Shown here piece by piece: positions 15,950-24,580 of a stretch of DNA of 64,000 nt; the first letter of the stretch is position 1; every line of letters begins with the position of its first letter. Under the pieces are notes generated by a model that worked only from the letters and a program-made list of their open reading frames with translations, made no database searches and was not told where the DNA came from. This DNA is from Streptomyces himastatinicus ATCC 53653 (lineage in GTDB: Bacteria > Actinomycetota > Actinomycetes > Streptomycetales > Streptomycetaceae). Both the position numbers and the translations under genes were made by a program. Location: NCBI RefSeq assembly GCF_000158915.1, contig NZ_GG657754.1:8736414-8800413 (forward strand). The letters are read 5' to 3'.

Positions 15950-16310
15950 GCAGCGCAGTTCCTCCACGAGCTCAACCAGTCCACGGTCGCGGGGATAGGT
16001 GACGAGAGCAGCACGCAGATCGGCGACGAGGGCGAAGTGCAGGGCGTCGCCGTCCTGTTGCACGGGCCAGGCGGCGAGCCCTCTGGGCCCTGAGGCGAAG
16101 ACCGCTCGCACCAGATTCCGCCCGGTGTGTGTCCGCCCGCTGGGGTCGCCCAACAGCACCGCCCATGCCGGAGTCCAGGACAGCAAGGTCCAGTCGGCGC
16201 TGAACACGCCCACGGGGAACTCCCCGAGACGAGCCGGCGAGAGGGTGTAACGGACGTAGAGCACCCCTTCGTTGAGGTGCACGTCGTGCCAGTGGAGGGC
16301 GAGTGCTCGC
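15950..16310 (-). pseudogene. Chimeric remnant: tyrosine integrase piece joined to MmyB-type regulator domain
   Basis: Reading right to left, the first ~25 residues (RALALHWHDVHLNEGVLYVR) match the catalytic-domain start of phage tyrosine integrases (xALxLxWxDVDL). The frame then passes into GVFSADWTLLSWTPAWAVLLGDPS, HTGRNLVRAVFASGPRGL and ADLRAALVTYPRDRGLVELV. That is the ligand-binding domain of MmyB-like XRE regulators, ending abruptly near 15950. Neither part is complete, so this is an illegitimate junction of two truncated genes. Confidence 0.55.
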
Positions 16311-16379
16311 CGCTCGGTGGTGGGTGGTCGGGGCAGGACGGCGGGGCGTGCGGGGTTGTGGGTGAGGCGGTGCCGGGGG

Positions 16380-16790
16380 ACAGCGACGCGAAGTGCTCCT
16401 GGCCGAGCGCAACGCGGTCGCGCGGCTGGACTGGTCGAGGTGTGTGGTCGACTCCTCGCACGTCAGGGCGCTAAAGGGGGGCTCCACGCGGGCCCGTCGC
16501 TGGTCGACCGGGGCCGGGCCGGGTCGAAGCACGTGATCACCGACGGTCACGGCACCCCGCTCGCCGTCCTGCTGACCGGCGGCAACCGCAACGACGTCAC
16601 TCAGCTCCTGCCCTTGCTCGATGCCGTCCCGCCCGTGCGCGGCCGCGTCGGACACCCCCGACGCAGACCCGACTCGCTGTTCGCCGACCGCGGCTACGAC
16701 CAGGACGTCAACCGCGACCAGGTCCGCGCCCGCGGCATCGTCCCACCATCGCTCGACCACCCACCGGTAGGTGCCCAGGCCGATTTTGTG
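16380..16790 (+). pseudogene. IS5-family transposase remnant
   Basis: The first frame reads LDWSRCVVDSSHVRALKGG. After a frame change comes GPSLVDRGRAGSKHVITDGHGTPLAVLLTGGNRNDVTQLL and LFADRGYDQDVNR, the DDE region of IS5/IS427-group transposases. The N-terminus and the segment after GIVPP are missing. The downstream IS701 element is inserted directly against this fragment at a TTAG site. Confidence 0.75.
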
Positions 16791-16818
16791 TTAGTACTCC
16801 AGCCGTACATCGTGATCT

Positions 16819-18157
16819 TCATGGTTGAGTGGCTTGTCGCCGGTAGTGGCTGGCCTGGGAACGGGTCTGGTGGCGGCGTCGCCAGTGGGACCAGCCGAGC
16901 CGGTGGGCCGTGTCGTGGTCGGGGCGGATAACGAGAGTGATGAACAGGCGCTGGATTTCGTTGCAGGTGAGCGGTATGAGGGTGTCTGGTGCGGGGTGGC
17001 GGGCATACTCGTCGGCGCGGACGGCAGCGAGGAAAGCATGGGCGAGCATGGCCAGGGTGACCCCGCGGGACCAGGACGCATAGCGGCGGACCTGGTGCTC
17101 GTCCAGTCCGGCCAGGCCCTTGCCGGACTGGAACGTCTCTTCCACTCGCCACCTTGATCCAGCGACCCGCACCAGGGTGGTCAGGGGCACGGGCCGGGGT
17201 GCGTAGCAGCGGTAGTAGGCGAGTTCGCCGGTGGTGCGGTTGCGGCGGATCAGCAGCTGGCGGCTGCCGGGGGCGGGGTCGGCCAGGTCGATGGCGGCCC
17301 AGTCGTAGAAGCGGTGCCCCTTGGCTCCCGCTCCGGCGGACAGCTTCTGCCAGGCCCGCTTCGGGAGCTTCTTGGCCAGGGCGTCCGCGCGGAACTTCCC
17401 AGACTTCGGCCGAGCAGGCGACGGCCAGCACGTAGCCGGTGCCGCGCTTCTCCAGTGCGGCGCGCAGTTTCGGGTTGCCGCCGTAGACCTCGTCGCCCGC
17501 GACCCACGAAATGTGGTGGCCGGCGTCCAGGAACCGGGTGATCATGCGGGTGGCCAGTTCCGGCTTGGTCGCGAAGGCGGTGTCCTGGCCGAGTCCGGCA
17601 TCCCGGCAGCGGTCGGGGTCGGCCGTCCAGGAGCGCGGGACGTACAGTTCCCGGTCCACTGCCCCGTGCCCGCGCCGACCGGCGTAGACCAGGTAGACGG
17701 CGACCTGGGCATTTTCGATCCTGCCCGCGGTGCCGGTGTACTGGCGCTGGACGCCGACCGTGCCGGTGCCCTTCTTCACGTCCCCGGTCTCGTCGACCAC
17801 CAGCACCGCCTGGTCGTCGTGCAGGTGCTCCACCACGTGGTCGCGCAGGTCGTCGCGTACCTGGTCGGCGTCCCACTTGGCCCGCCCCAGCAGGTGCTGC
17901 ATGCCGTCCGGGGTCCTCTCCCCGGCCCACTCGGCGATGGTCCAGCAGTTCTTGCGCGGCAGGTCCGACAACAGCCCGAGCACCAACCGCCGCACCCGGC
18001 GCCGGGGTTCGACCCGCGCGAAGCGGCCCGCGATCCGGCTCATCAGGCCATCGAACGCCTCCTGCCAGCGGGCAGGGTCTATGCTGTGACCTGCGGCCAC
18101 CGCATGATCGTTTGTCTTCACACACCGATGATCAACGGTGGCCGCACCTGTCTCCAC
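16819..18157 (-). pseudogene. IS701-family DDE transposase, frameshifted
   Basis: The N-terminal two thirds read in one frame (LSDLPRKNCWTIAEWAGERT, then DQAVLVVDETGDVKKG with a catalytic Asp, and WVAGDEVYGGNPKLRAALE). Near 17397-17404 an 11-base deletion relative to copy 2 shifts the frame. The C-terminal part continues elsewhere as VAGSRWRVEETFQSGKGLAG (catalytic Glu) to a TGA that abuts the left terminal repeat. The product is truncated unless frameshifting occurs. The start could be ATG 18157 or a GTG about 12 codons later. Confidence 0.85.
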
Positions 18158-18209
18158 AGCGCGTCAGGGTCGCGCAGCGTCCGCCTGCCGTCCTGTGTCA
18201 GGAGGACAT

Positions 18210-18542
18210 GTGCAACGTGGCGAAGTCTGGTGGGTCGAGTTCGACGAGCGGCGGCCGGTCGTACTGCTGTCGGGAGACGACGCGTCCGGGATCCAGGTGA
18301 TGCAGGTCGTCGCTCCGGCGGGCGTCGACATCAGCGGTCTGGGCGTCGAAGTGGCAGTAGGCGCCATGGAAGGACTGCCCTTTGAAGGCGTGCTGCGGTT
18401 CGCGTTCCCGCGTCCGGGCTTTACCCCTTGCACGTGGCTGACCACCGTGTCCCGGGACGACCTGATCGAGCGGGCGGGCGCCTTGCCCTCCGCGAAGCTC
18501 AGCGAGATTGAGGTCGCCCTCCGTCTCGGTGGACTCGAGTAG
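18210..18542 (+). CDS. MazF/PemK-like protein carried by IS701 copy 1 (short form)
   Basis: GTG 18210 follows CAGGAGGAC; the ATG two bases earlier is out of frame. The 110 residues begin VQRGEVWWVEFDERRPVVLLS, the MazF-type first strand and RPVV motif. They continue EGLPFEGVLRFAFPRPGF and LTTVSRDDLIERAGAL, matching the later strands and helix of the MazF/PemK fold. Members are ribonuclease toxins or derivatives. No antitoxin gene is present. Compared with the second copy it lacks 24 residues before the shared C-terminal GLE. Its position inside the terminal repeats makes it a passenger gene. Confidence 0.7.
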   Translation: MQRGEVWWVEFDERRPVVLLSGDDASGIQVMQVVAPAGVDISGLGVEVAVGAMEGLPFEGVLRFAFPRPGFTPCTWLTTVSRDDLIERAGALPSAKLSEIEVALRLGGLE

Positions 18543-18727
18543 TCGGGTAGGCGGAGAAGGAACGGACACCCCGCTGGCGTGGTCGATCTCGTCCAGATGA
18601 TCGACACCGGCCACCTGTCTCCTCGGCGCCCCTCACCATCGAGTTCACGATCTACGGCTGGAGGATTAGCCCCTGTCAGACGGACTGAAAAGGTTGGAAT
18701 ATCAGCTGAGTGCTTGAATCTCGGTCG

Positions 18728-19591
18728 CTAGCCTTCCTGGCTGGCCGCCCACGACGCCAATAGGGCCAGACCGTCCGCGGTCGCCGTGCCAGCGGGCGCG
18801 GTGTAGACGTTCAGGAGCAGGCCGGGTTCGGCAGGCATCTCCATCGACTCGACGTCCAGGTCGAGCTGGCCCACTACCGGATGGTGTACACGCTTGCGTC
18901 CGGACCGGTGGAGCCGAACGTCCTGAGATGCCCACCGCTGCCGAAATAGTTCACTGCTTGTTGCTAATTCACCGACTAGGGCGATCAGCTCCTCGTCGTG
19001 CGGATTGCGGCCGGCTTCCATGCGTAGCTTCGCGGCCACATCGCAGGCGATTCGGTCATAGTCGACGAAAAACGTTTTTGCCGCTTCGGGATCTAGATAC
19101 ACGAACCGCGCGGTGTTCGCCGGCCGTCGCGTGTCGGCCAGCACCGGTGAATACAGCGCGCGGGCAAGTTGATTCATGGCCAGCACGTCATAACGGCCGT
19201 TGCAAATCCAAGCCGGCGCATCGGTGATGGCGTCGAGCACCTGCTGAAGCGCCGGACGCACCGTCACGGCCGGTCGCCGGCGGCGTGGACCGCTGGGTGC
19301 CCTGGACTGCCGCGCAAGGTGGAATAGGTGATCGCGCTCGGCCTCGTCAAGTTGCAAGGCAGAGGCCAACGCGTCGAGCACCCCGTCGGAGGCGCCGGTG
19401 AGGCTGCCGCGCTCCATACGCACGTAGTAGTCGACCGATACCCCTGCTAGCAGAGCTACCTCTTCGCGACGCAGACCTTTGACCCGGCGGATGCCGCCGT
19501 AGGCGGGCAGTCCGGCCCGCTCGGGCGCGATCCGCGCGCGACGCGAGCGCAGGAATTCCTTGATCTCAGTGCGCAGATCGATCGTGTCCAC
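18728..19591 (-). CDS. XRE-family regulator with MmyB-like ligand domain
   Basis: The 287-residue protein has an N-terminal helix-turn-helix (LRREEVALLAGVSVDYYVRME, about 40-60). A C-terminal MmyB/PAS-like domain follows, with APAWICNGRYDVLAMNQLAR, ARFVYLDPEA and GQLDLDVESMEMP. These actinobacterial regulators commonly repress an adjacent SDR or oxidoreductase and sense a lipid or fatty acid-like ligand. Here an SDR gene lies immediately upstream on the same strand (127-base gap), so it may be autoregulated with it or control it. The start ATG 19591 fits the family N-terminus. Confidence 0.88.
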   Translation of the reverse strand: MDTIDLRTEIKEFLRSRRARIAPERAGLPAYGGIRRVKGLRREEVALLAGVSVDYYVRMERGSLTGASDGVLDALASALQLDEAERDHLFHLARQSRAPSGPRRRRPAVTVRPALQQVLDAITDAPAWICNGRYDVLAMNQLARALYSPVLADTRRPANTARFVYLDPEAAKTFFVDYDRIACDVAAKLRMEAGRNPHDEELIALVGELATSSELFRQRWASQDVRLHRSGRKRVHHPVVGQLDLDVESMEMPAEPGLLLNVYTAPAGTATADGLALLASWAASQEG

Positions 19592-19718
19592 CCCTTCACC
19601 ATAGGCCCTGTCCGCAGGCGGAGGGAGGTACTGCTGGTACCCCGACGGCTGCGTTGAGACCCGACTCGGAGGTGTTCACGAGGGCCCGTCGGCCGCTGCC
19701 AAAGCCTCGCGCCAACGC

Positions 19719-20522
19719 CTAGGTACCTGATGCAGTCGTGGCGATGCCGCCGTCGCTCGGGATGATGGTGCCCGTGAGGTACGATCCGGCCCGGCTGGCG
19801 AGGAACACGGCGATACCTGCCATGTCGTCGTCGCGGCCGAGCCGGCGCAGAGGGGCCTTCGCCGCGATCGTGTCGCCGATGGCATCGAGCGTGGACGCCA
19901 TCATCTGCGACGGGAACGGTCCTGGGGCTACCGCGTTCACCGTGACGTGCTGTGGGCCCAGTTCTCTGGCAAGCACTCTGGTGAGTTGATGGAGTGCCGC
20001 TTTGCTGCTGGCGTACGAGTAGTTGGGCGACTCGGCGACGTGGATGGCGGCGATACTGCCGATGTTGATGATCCGCGCGGGATCATCGGCGGTGCCTGCC
20101 CTGCGAAGTGCGGGGAGCAGCGCCTGCATCAGCCAGAACGGCGACTTGAGGTTGAGGTCGATCACTGCGTCCCAGGCCTCGTCCGGGAACGTCTCTAGCG
20201 GCTCGCGCCACATCGCTCCCGCGTTGTTGACGAGGATGTCCAGGCGTTCCGAGTCGACCTTGACCAGATCAGCGAGGCGCTGACACTCGTCGTACCTGGA
20301 CAGGTCGGCGGGGATTGCTTGAACGTCGCCGAATTCGGACAGTAGATGCTGTGCCTCCGCGCACGTGTCTGCCTTGCGTGAGCTGATAATGACGCGGGCG
20401 CCCGCCTGTAGAAGGCCGCGCGCTATCATCATCCCAATGCCCCTGGTGCCGCCAGTGACAAGTGCGTACTTCCCACTCAGATCGAAAAGGTCTGCGTGAG
20501 TGGTGAACTGGTTGTCCGCCAT
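19719..20522 (-). CDS. SDR-family oxidoreductase (RhlG/gluconate dehydrogenase-like)
   Basis: The 267 residues begin at ATG 20522 with an AAGGAA site; an upstream extension in the same frame is not coding. Classical SDR features are ALVTGGTRGIGMMIARGLL (NADP-binding), NNAGAMWRE, INIGSIAAI and the catalytic YSYASSK. The C-terminus GSYLTGTIIPSDGGIA is typical. The ADLFDLSGKYALVTGG opening resembles RhlG-type ketoreductases. The substrate is unknown. It is paired with the XRE/MmyB-like regulator downstream. Confidence 0.88.
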   Translation of the reverse strand: MADNQFTTHADLFDLSGKYALVTGGTRGIGMMIARGLLQAGARVIISSRKADTCAEAQHLLSEFGDVQAIPADLSRYDECQRLADLVKVDSERLDILVNNAGAMWREPLETFPDEAWDAVIDLNLKSPFWLMQALLPALRRAGTADDPARIINIGSIAAIHVAESPNYSYASSKAALHQLTRVLARELGPQHVTVNAVAPGPFPSQMMASTLDAIGDTIAAKAPLRRLGRDDDMAGIAVFLASRAGSYLTGTIIPSDGGIATTASGT

Positions 20523-20879
20523 TGGTCTTCGTTCCTTCTGTCGTGGAAGCATGTGCTGACACGGTCGCGCGTCCGGTGCAGCTGAATTGAACTGATGGGG
20601 GGTAAAGCTGCAGGGACGGGTTCTCGGGCGGCCGCCGTGCGCGCCTCCCGTGGATCCATTACTTCTCCTCTGTGTAGCTGGGAGCCGGCTCAAACAGCTT
20701 GACAGGCGTCCTGGACGCCTGGGAGACCCTGGTGATACAGGTACTGTGAGAGCCACCCTTGCCTGGTGCGCTGGCTCACGCTGCCGCAATCCCCTCCTGC
20801 ACAGTCATTTTCTTGATTGCTTTGATCAGTATTGCGACCCGGCATCGTCGTCGTGAATCGACCTGTTACAGGGGCTAAC
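20523..20879. other. SDR upstream region, no gene
   Basis: I see no coding frame. One 19-base palindrome is present at 20703-20721: CAGGCGTCC and its exact complement around a single T, about 180 bases before the SDR start. It could be an operator for a dimeric regulator, though the distance is large. Confidence 0.4.
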
Positions 20880-20960
20880 GCAATGACCTGAGTTGGCGGT
20901 GGGTGATGAGGCAGCAGGCGAGCTTGAGGAAGGCTTCGTGGGCGGCCGCGGCTGTCATGG
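20880..20960 (-). pseudogene. IS5-family transposase C-terminal scrap
   Basis: The minus strand reads AHEAFLKLACCLITHRQLR, the stereotyped last residues of IS5-group transposases. Nothing else of that element remains. Confidence 0.5.
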
Positions 20961-20964
20961 GCTG

Positions 20965-21424
20965 ATGGTGCCGTGCTCCGGCGCGTTCTGCGCCGCTCCG
21001 GTCTGCCGCCCGCACCGCAGCGCGCCTCCCAGCAGACCTGGCGCTCCTTCCTCCGCGCCCATTCGATGCTGTCTTCGCCGGCAACGGCACAGCCGTCATC
21101 CCGACTCCGCCGCAAAGCCCGCGGTCCAACGCGTTCGCCGAACGATGGGTACGCACCGCCCGCGCCGAGTGCACCGACCGACTTCTCATCACCGGCGAAC
21201 GACACCTGCGCACCGTCCTCAGCATGTATGCCGAGCACTACAACGCCGGACGAGCCCACCGCAGCCTGAACCTGCGAGCGCCGGACGACGATCCGAACGT
21301 CATCCCCCTGCCCGCCGCAACGGTCAGGCGTCGGCAAGTACTCGGTGGACTGCTCAACGAGTACCACACCACGCCACCCCGACTGCCTCATCATCCACAG
21401 GAAACGCCCAGCTCAGCAGCCTGA
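20965..21424 (+). pseudogene. Integrase-core transposase with internal deletion
   Basis: The frame starts VLRRSGLPPAPQRASQQTWRSFLRAH and jumps, with loss of the DDE core, to VFAGNGTAVIPTPPQSPRSNAFAERWVRTARAECTDRLLI. It runs to the intact C-terminus LRTVLSMYAEHYNAGRAHRSL. It belongs to the same element family as the fragments at 13.7 and 44.9 kb. Its 3' end abuts the stress island. Confidence 0.75.
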
Positions 21425-21556
21425 TCGGAATATTGACACCTGGTCGGGCGTGCGTGTCGCCGCCGTCATTCGGGAGCGTGCCGTTACCGTGATTCGGCGC
21501 GGCCTTACGGCCTGCCCCAGCACCTGCTGCTCACATCACGGAAGACGGGAGTGGTG

Positions 21557-22711
21557 ATGCGGGCTACTCCCGATGCGGACAACGGGCAGCCGCGCGTTGT
21601 GGTGGGCCTCCTCGTCGATCCGGACGCGCCGGCGGAACTGGCGGAGAAGCTGGCCGAGGATCTGCCGGAACTGCTCGCCGAAGCCGTGAACCGAGACATC
21701 GAGTGGAGCCTGCGGGTCGTCCGTGACCCGCTGACCGCCACGTTGCACGACAGCTTCCCGATCCTCAACGCGACACGGGAGCACAAGCTTCGGGAGAACT
21801 GGGACATCGCCGTCTGCCTCACCGATCTGCCCTTGCGCACCGACGGGCGACCACTGGTGGTCGATGTGGACGCCGAAGATCGGGTGGCGCTGGTGTCGCT
21901 GCCCGCGCTCGGTGGGATCTTCCTACGGCGGCGGCTCCGTCGCTCCGTCGTCCGGCTCCTGAAAGATCTGATGCTCACCACGACCGGCGACGGCTCCACG
22001 CGGCCGGGCCAGGGCACCATCGGACCGATCGTTCCGGAGCGGATCGCCCCCATGAAGCGCGTGGTGACGGACGGAGAGATCGTCGATCTGCGGATCGTGG
22101 GGTCTCCGGCGAGAGGGCGCCTGCGCCTGCTGCTCGGAATGGTGCGCGCCAACGGCCCTTGGCGGCTGGTCCCCGCCCTCGCCAAGGCGCTCGCTGCCGC
22201 GCTGGCCACCAGCGCCATCGCCGTGATGAACGGGTCTGTCTGGAACGTGGCCACCGGGATCCGGGCCGAGCGGCTCGCCGTGATCTCCCTCTTCTCGGTG
22301 GCGGCCATGGTGACCTGGCTCATCGTCCACCGGCGTCTGTGGGAGCGGCCCGAAACTCCCTCCCCCCAGGACAGGGAGAAGGCGGCGCTGTACAACCTCT
22401 CCACGGTCCTGACCCTGTCCCTGGGCGTCTTGTGCGGTCTCGTCGGCCTCTATGTCGTGGACTTCGCGGTGTCCTTGTTCCTCATTGACGGCGGAGTGCT
22501 GGCCAAGCAGGTGGGCCGCTCGGTCGGACTGGGCGACTACGCGCGCTTGGCGTCGCTGGCGAGCGCGGCGGCCATCGTGGGCGGAGCCCTGGGATCCGAA
22601 TTCGAGAGCGACGAAGCGGTCCGCCGCGCCGCCTACGGCAAACGGGAACGACAGCGCCGCGAGCAAGCGGAGCGTGAACGCCAGGAGGCCGACGCCGCGC
22701 AGTCCGGGTAG
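21557..22711 (+). CDS. Conserved actinobacterial membrane protein, unknown function
   Basis: About 384 residues start at ATG 21557; GTG codons at 21551 and 21554 are alternatives. The N-terminal 200 residues are soluble (VVVGLLVDPDAPAELAEKLA, then NWDIAVCLTDLPLRTDGRPLV). Four hydrophobic helices follow from about 205 (ALAKALAAALATSAIAVMNG, LAVISLFSVAAMVTWLIVH, LSTVLTLSLGVLCGLVGLYV, ASLASAAAIVGGALG). A charged Arg/Glu tail ends the protein. I recall close relatives in other Streptomyces beside phosphatases and stress genes but know no function. It is the first gene of the stress island. Confidence 0.75.
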   Translation: MRATPDADNGQPRVVVGLLVDPDAPAELAEKLAEDLPELLAEAVNRDIEWSLRVVRDPLTATLHDSFPILNATREHKLRENWDIAVCLTDLPLRTDGRPLVVDVDAEDRVALVSLPALGGIFLRRRLRRSVVRLLKDLMLTTTGDGSTRPGQGTIGPIVPERIAPMKRVVTDGEIVDLRIVGSPARGRLRLLLGMVRANGPWRLVPALAKALAAALATSAIAVMNGSVWNVATGIRAERLAVISLFSVAAMVTWLIVHRRLWERPETPSPQDREKAALYNLSTVLTLSLGVLCGLVGLYVVDFAVSLFLIDGGVLAKQVGRSVGLGDYARLASLASAAAIVGGALGSEFESDEAVRRAAYGKRERQRREQAERERQEADAAQSG

Positions 22712-22787
22712 GCGTCGGCAGTGTGGACCGATGTCCCCGCGCATGGGGTCATGCGCGCGGGCCGCATCACGAAGGTGATGTCCACTC

Positions 22788-22947
22788 GCGCGGGGCCGTC
22801 CTCGAGGGCAGGCAGGTCGTCGTGGCGAACGGACTGGTCTTCACCGCGTGTCAGATTCCCGCCGTCCCCGAGGGCGACATGCCGGTGGATTTCGCCGGCC
22901 AGGTGAGGCAGACCCTCGGAATCACACGCGTAGGCGGGAGAGCGTGA
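22788..22947 (+). pseudogene. RidA/YjgF-family fragment
   Basis: The frame encodes GRQVVVANGLVFTACQIPAVPEGDMPVDFAGQVRQTLG, the central strand and helix of RidA imine deaminases (xGxxVFVAGQ ... QxxQxLxN). It lacks both termini and ends at a TGA at 22945. Confidence 0.5.
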
Positions 22948-22959
22948 TGACAACGAGTC

Positions 22960-23373
22960 GTGCCACCGGATGCCACCCCGATGGCCGAGGCACTGGACCA
23001 GCTGGGCCCCGGGGACGTGCTGATGATGCGGCTGCCGGTGTTGGCCCGGGGCACCAGCCTGCTCACCACCAAGAGGTACGGGCTTAGCGACGGGGCGGCG
23101 GCTCAAGGAGGCGCTCGCCGCCTGGGAGGGGACCGACAGCGGGCGCTGGAGGAGCTGACGAGCGCCGTGTGCCGGACACCCCTGGAGCGGGACGTCGAGT
23201 CGGCCCGGCAGGAGCGGCGCGCCCGGCTGGATGAGGCGGAGAGACAGCTGGCCCGTGCGGAGCGCGAGGGTGCGCCCCGGCCGCCGACGGAGGACGGCTG
23301 GGCCGCCCCGCGGGGCGGCCGGGACGGTGGCCGCGGACGACGCCGGAAGAGAGCCCGCCGTACAGTTGCTCGT
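22960..23373 (+). pseudogene. Mosaic leader: resolvase-like scrap joined to a FUSC-protein tail
   Basis: This stretch is in frame with the phosphatase that follows but does not look like part of it. The first part, ALDQLGPGDVLMMRLPVLAR, resembles the resolvase strand xxLxPGDxLxVxRLDRLAR. The second part, RALEELTSAVCRTPLERDVESARQE, is nearly the same as the tail of the FUSC protein at 40.2 kb (RALEDLATAVSRTPLERDVGSAREE). I therefore start the phosphatase at 23374 and treat this as recombined debris. Confidence 0.5.
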
Positions 23374-24576
23374 ATGGTGGACGCGGATGTGTCGACCTCG
23401 GCCGGGGCCGCCGAACAGCTGCTCGAGGAGCTGGTCAGCGCCACCCAGCAAGCCTCCCCTGCGGAGTTCCCGGCGGTCCTGAACCGCTATGCCGGGGCCA
23501 TGGGTCTGGGCCGTGCCGTCGTCCATCTGATCGATCTCCAGCAGAGGCTGCTGCTGCCGCTGGCCGAGGACGAGACGGAACTCCCGGTGGACGCCTCCCT
23601 CGCAGGATGGGCGTACCGCACAGATTCCCTGCGGGTGGAGGAGGACGGCACGGGCGGGCTGGTCGTATGGCTGCCGCTGGCCAACGGGGCCGAGCGGCTG
23701 GGAGTCCTGCGGCTGCGGATGGAGTCCCTGGACGGGCTGCGGCTGTGGCGCTCGCGGGCGCTGGCCTCGCTCCTCGGCTTGGTGATCACCTCCAAGCGCA
23801 CCTACATCGACACGTTCGCGCAGCGCACCCGGACCCGGCCCATGCAGCTGTCCACGGAGATGGTGCGGGCCTTTCTGCCACCACGTTCGATCGGCACCGG
23901 CCGGGTGATCTCCACCGCGGTCCTGGAGCCCGCGTACGAGCTGGGAGGCGATGCCTTCGACCATTCGTTCACCGAGGACGTGCTGCACGCCACGATCCTC
24001 GACGCCATGGGCCACGATCTGGCGTCCGGCCTCGCCACCTCCGTGGCAATGGCGGGGTCACGCAACGCCCGGCGCACGGGCGCCGACCTGGCCTCGCTCG
24101 TCGGCGCCGTGGACTCGGTGCTGTCGACCTGGCTCCCGGATCAGTTCTGCACCGGCATCTTCACCCAGTTGCACATGCCCACGGGGGTGCTGCGCTGGTC
24201 CAACTGCGGCCATCCGTCCCCCTTGCTCATCCGCCGCCACCGGCTGCTGGAGAAGGAACTGGAGCGGCCTTCCGAGCCTCCGCTGGGGCTGCCCGCCAGC
24301 CTGGCCGCCGGCCCCCGGCAGATACACGAGGCGGCCCTGGAACCCGGCGATCGGATTCTGCTGTACACCGACGGTGTCGTGGAATCGCGCAACGAGGGAG
24401 GCGAACAATTCGGCCTGGACCGCTTCACCGACTACATCATCCGGTCGACGGCCGCCGGGCAGAACGCCACGGAGGTGCTCCGCCTGCTTATTCACGCCAT
24501 CCTCGACCACCGGCGCGACGAACTCAGCGACGACGCCACGATTCTGATGATCGAATGGCGCCCGCCGGGACGGTAA
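23374..24576 (+). CDS. SpoIIE-type PP2C protein phosphatase
   Basis: Starting at ATG 23374 (VDADVSTSAGAAEQLLEELV) the protein has 400 residues. Residues 1-150 form a GAF-like sensor (ALNRYAGAMGLGRAVVHLID-type segment, DASLAGWAYRTDSLRV). Residues 170-400 are a PP2C phosphatase with metal ligands in ELGGDAFDHSF, LDAMGHDLASGL and LLYTDGVVESRN. Such phosphatases usually dephosphorylate anti-anti-sigma STAS proteins and so release stress sigma factors. No STAS or sigma gene lies here, so the target is elsewhere. The next phosphatase gene begins four bases after this stop. Confidence 0.88.
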   Translation: MVDADVSTSAGAAEQLLEELVSATQQASPAEFPAVLNRYAGAMGLGRAVVHLIDLQQRLLLPLAEDETELPVDASLAGWAYRTDSLRVEEDGTGGLVVWLPLANGAERLGVLRLRMESLDGLRLWRSRALASLLGLVITSKRTYIDTFAQRTRTRPMQLSTEMVRAFLPPRSIGTGRVISTAVLEPAYELGGDAFDHSFTEDVLHATILDAMGHDLASGLATSVAMAGSRNARRTGADLASLVGAVDSVLSTWLPDQFCTGIFTQLHMPTGVLRWSNCGHPSPLLIRRHRLLEKELERPSEPPLGLPASLAAGPRQIHEAALEPGDRILLYTDGVVESRNEGGEQFGLDRFTDYIIRSTAAGQNATEVLRLLIHAILDHRRDELSDDATILMIEWRPPGR

Positions 24577-24580
24577 GACG

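Larger units (their letters stand above)
16795..18665. mobile_element. IS701-family element, copy 1, carrying a MazF-like gene
   Basis: The element spans 1871 bp. Its ends are imperfect 25-base terminal inverted repeats: left 16795-16819 starts TACTCCAGCCGTA, and the right end at 18641-18665 matches it inversely at 21 of 25 positions. Direct TTAG repeats flank both sides (16791-16794 and 18666-18669), fitting the YTAR 4-bp target duplication of IS701. Inside are a minus-strand transposase and a divergent MazF-like ORF. The second copy at 50022-51988 has the same organisation. Confidence 0.85.

Noticed and set aside
15425..16282. A 285-residue minus-strand frame containing RQDSNLRPLAP
   Set aside because: That string is the antisense translation of a tRNA T-arm, a well-known false protein. 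Only the N-terminal part (15950-16270) carries real protein similarity, and it is a truncated regulator.
18208..18300. ATG at 18208 as the start of the IS701 passenger gene
   Set aside because: It is out of frame; GTG 18210 gives VQRGEVWW, matching MQRGEVWW of the other copy.
22960..24576. Treating the phosphatase as a 538-residue protein starting at 22960
   Set aside because: The first 138 codons look like a resolvase scrap and a FUSC tail; the phosphatase proper begins at 23374 with a normal GAF-like start.
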